Assembly (NCBI GenBank): GCA_014084085.1
Contig: NPFB01000142.1
Location: 1 to 17,502, forward strand
DNA from: Hondaea fermentalgiana
Taxonomy: Eukaryota > Sar > Bigyra > Thraustochytrida > Thraustochytriidae
Length of the DNA stretch: 17,502 nt
Reading direction: 5' to 3'
Shown here: positions 17,272 through 17,502 of the stretch, in pieces
How the letters are laid out: each line of letters begins with the position of its first letter
Position numbering within the stretch: position 1 is the stretch's first letter
Notes under the pieces: generated by a model
Told to the model about the DNA's origin: nothing
What the model saw: only the letters and a program-made list of their open reading frames with translations
Databases searched by the model: none
Translations under genes and position numbers: made by a program

Positions 17272-17502
17272 CCTCTCGCTGCACATGATTCGGAAAATCC
17301 GTCCCGGCCCCGACCTCTTTTTTCTACTCCTCCTCCCCTCCGCGTCCGTGCCGCCGAGGCCATCACGACAAGCCGCAGCGCGCTTCGCCTCGCATCGCAG
17401 CACAGTTCCTCGTGTAGAGTCGAGCCTAGCGGAGCAAGGCGGAGCAAGGCAGGGCAAGGCAGAAAGAACAGAGCAGCGAGAGGGGGTGGGAGGGGGGGCA
17501 GC

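Larger units (their letters stand above)
13736..17502. other. GC-rich right flank with microsatellites; no supported gene
   Basis: Long open frames exist (for example - strand 16893-15361 and + strand 14538-15470), but their products are low-complexity Arg/Ala/Pro/Ser with no domain. They arise because GC-rich DNA has few stop codons. TATATATA occurs near 16831. From 13793 to 14414 neither strand has an ATG. Twin GCACGTCA octamers occur at 14497 and 14517. Repeats at 14711, 17075 and 17246 are listed separately. Confidence 0.4.

Noticed and set aside
1..17502. CRISPR array, bacterial operon or phage features
   Set aside because: No spaced identical repeats with unique spacers, no Shine-Dalgarno-led gene strings, and the two secure genes are eukaryotic bZIP factors.

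Overview
This window looks like nuclear DNA of a GC-rich, gene-dense eukaryotic microbe. A thraustochytrid or another stramenopile is my best guess; this is inference from style only, as no sequence here names a species. The evidence is two bZIP transcription factors with plant/stramenopile-type basic regions, good A-at-minus-3 start contexts, no bacterial operon layout, and many short tandem repeats with 4- or 5-base units. I see no rRNA, tRNA, CRISPR array or intact transposon.

Layout. 1-510 is GC-rich repeat-laden DNA. 511-1270 is an AT-richer island with TATA-like sites. 1271-2266 has no gene I can support. 2267-4878 is a 2.6 kb stretch with no ATG at all on the + strand, ending exactly at the start codon of bZIP gene 1 (4879-6252, +). 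After it comes a three-copy tandem repeat with a 315-bp period (6391-7345). Next are two weak small-gene models, one on each strand (7403-8016 + and 8113-8433 -). bZIP gene 2 is on the - strand (start codon 10073-10075). Its continuous reading frame runs to 8759, but a better-looking acidic C-terminus in another frame stops at 9132. Upstream of gene 2 are an ATG-free leader, ACGT-core bZIP-type sites and a TATA box. A TATAAATA box at 10881 precedes a weak candidate for a small secreted Cys-containing protein (11021-11428). From 11429 to the end I find no credible gene, only GC-rich DNA with microsatellites.

How the parts relate. The two bZIP genes are paralogues (about 30 of 48 identical residues across basic region and zipper) arranged tail to tail, with the repeat array between their 3' ends. 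They could hetero- or homodimerise and bind ACGT-core DNA. Such sites sit in the leader of gene 2 and inside the repeat array, which suggests auto- or cross-regulation. The most striking signal is the one-strand ATG desert upstream of gene 1. It looks like strong selection against upstream start codons over an unusually long transcribed leader.
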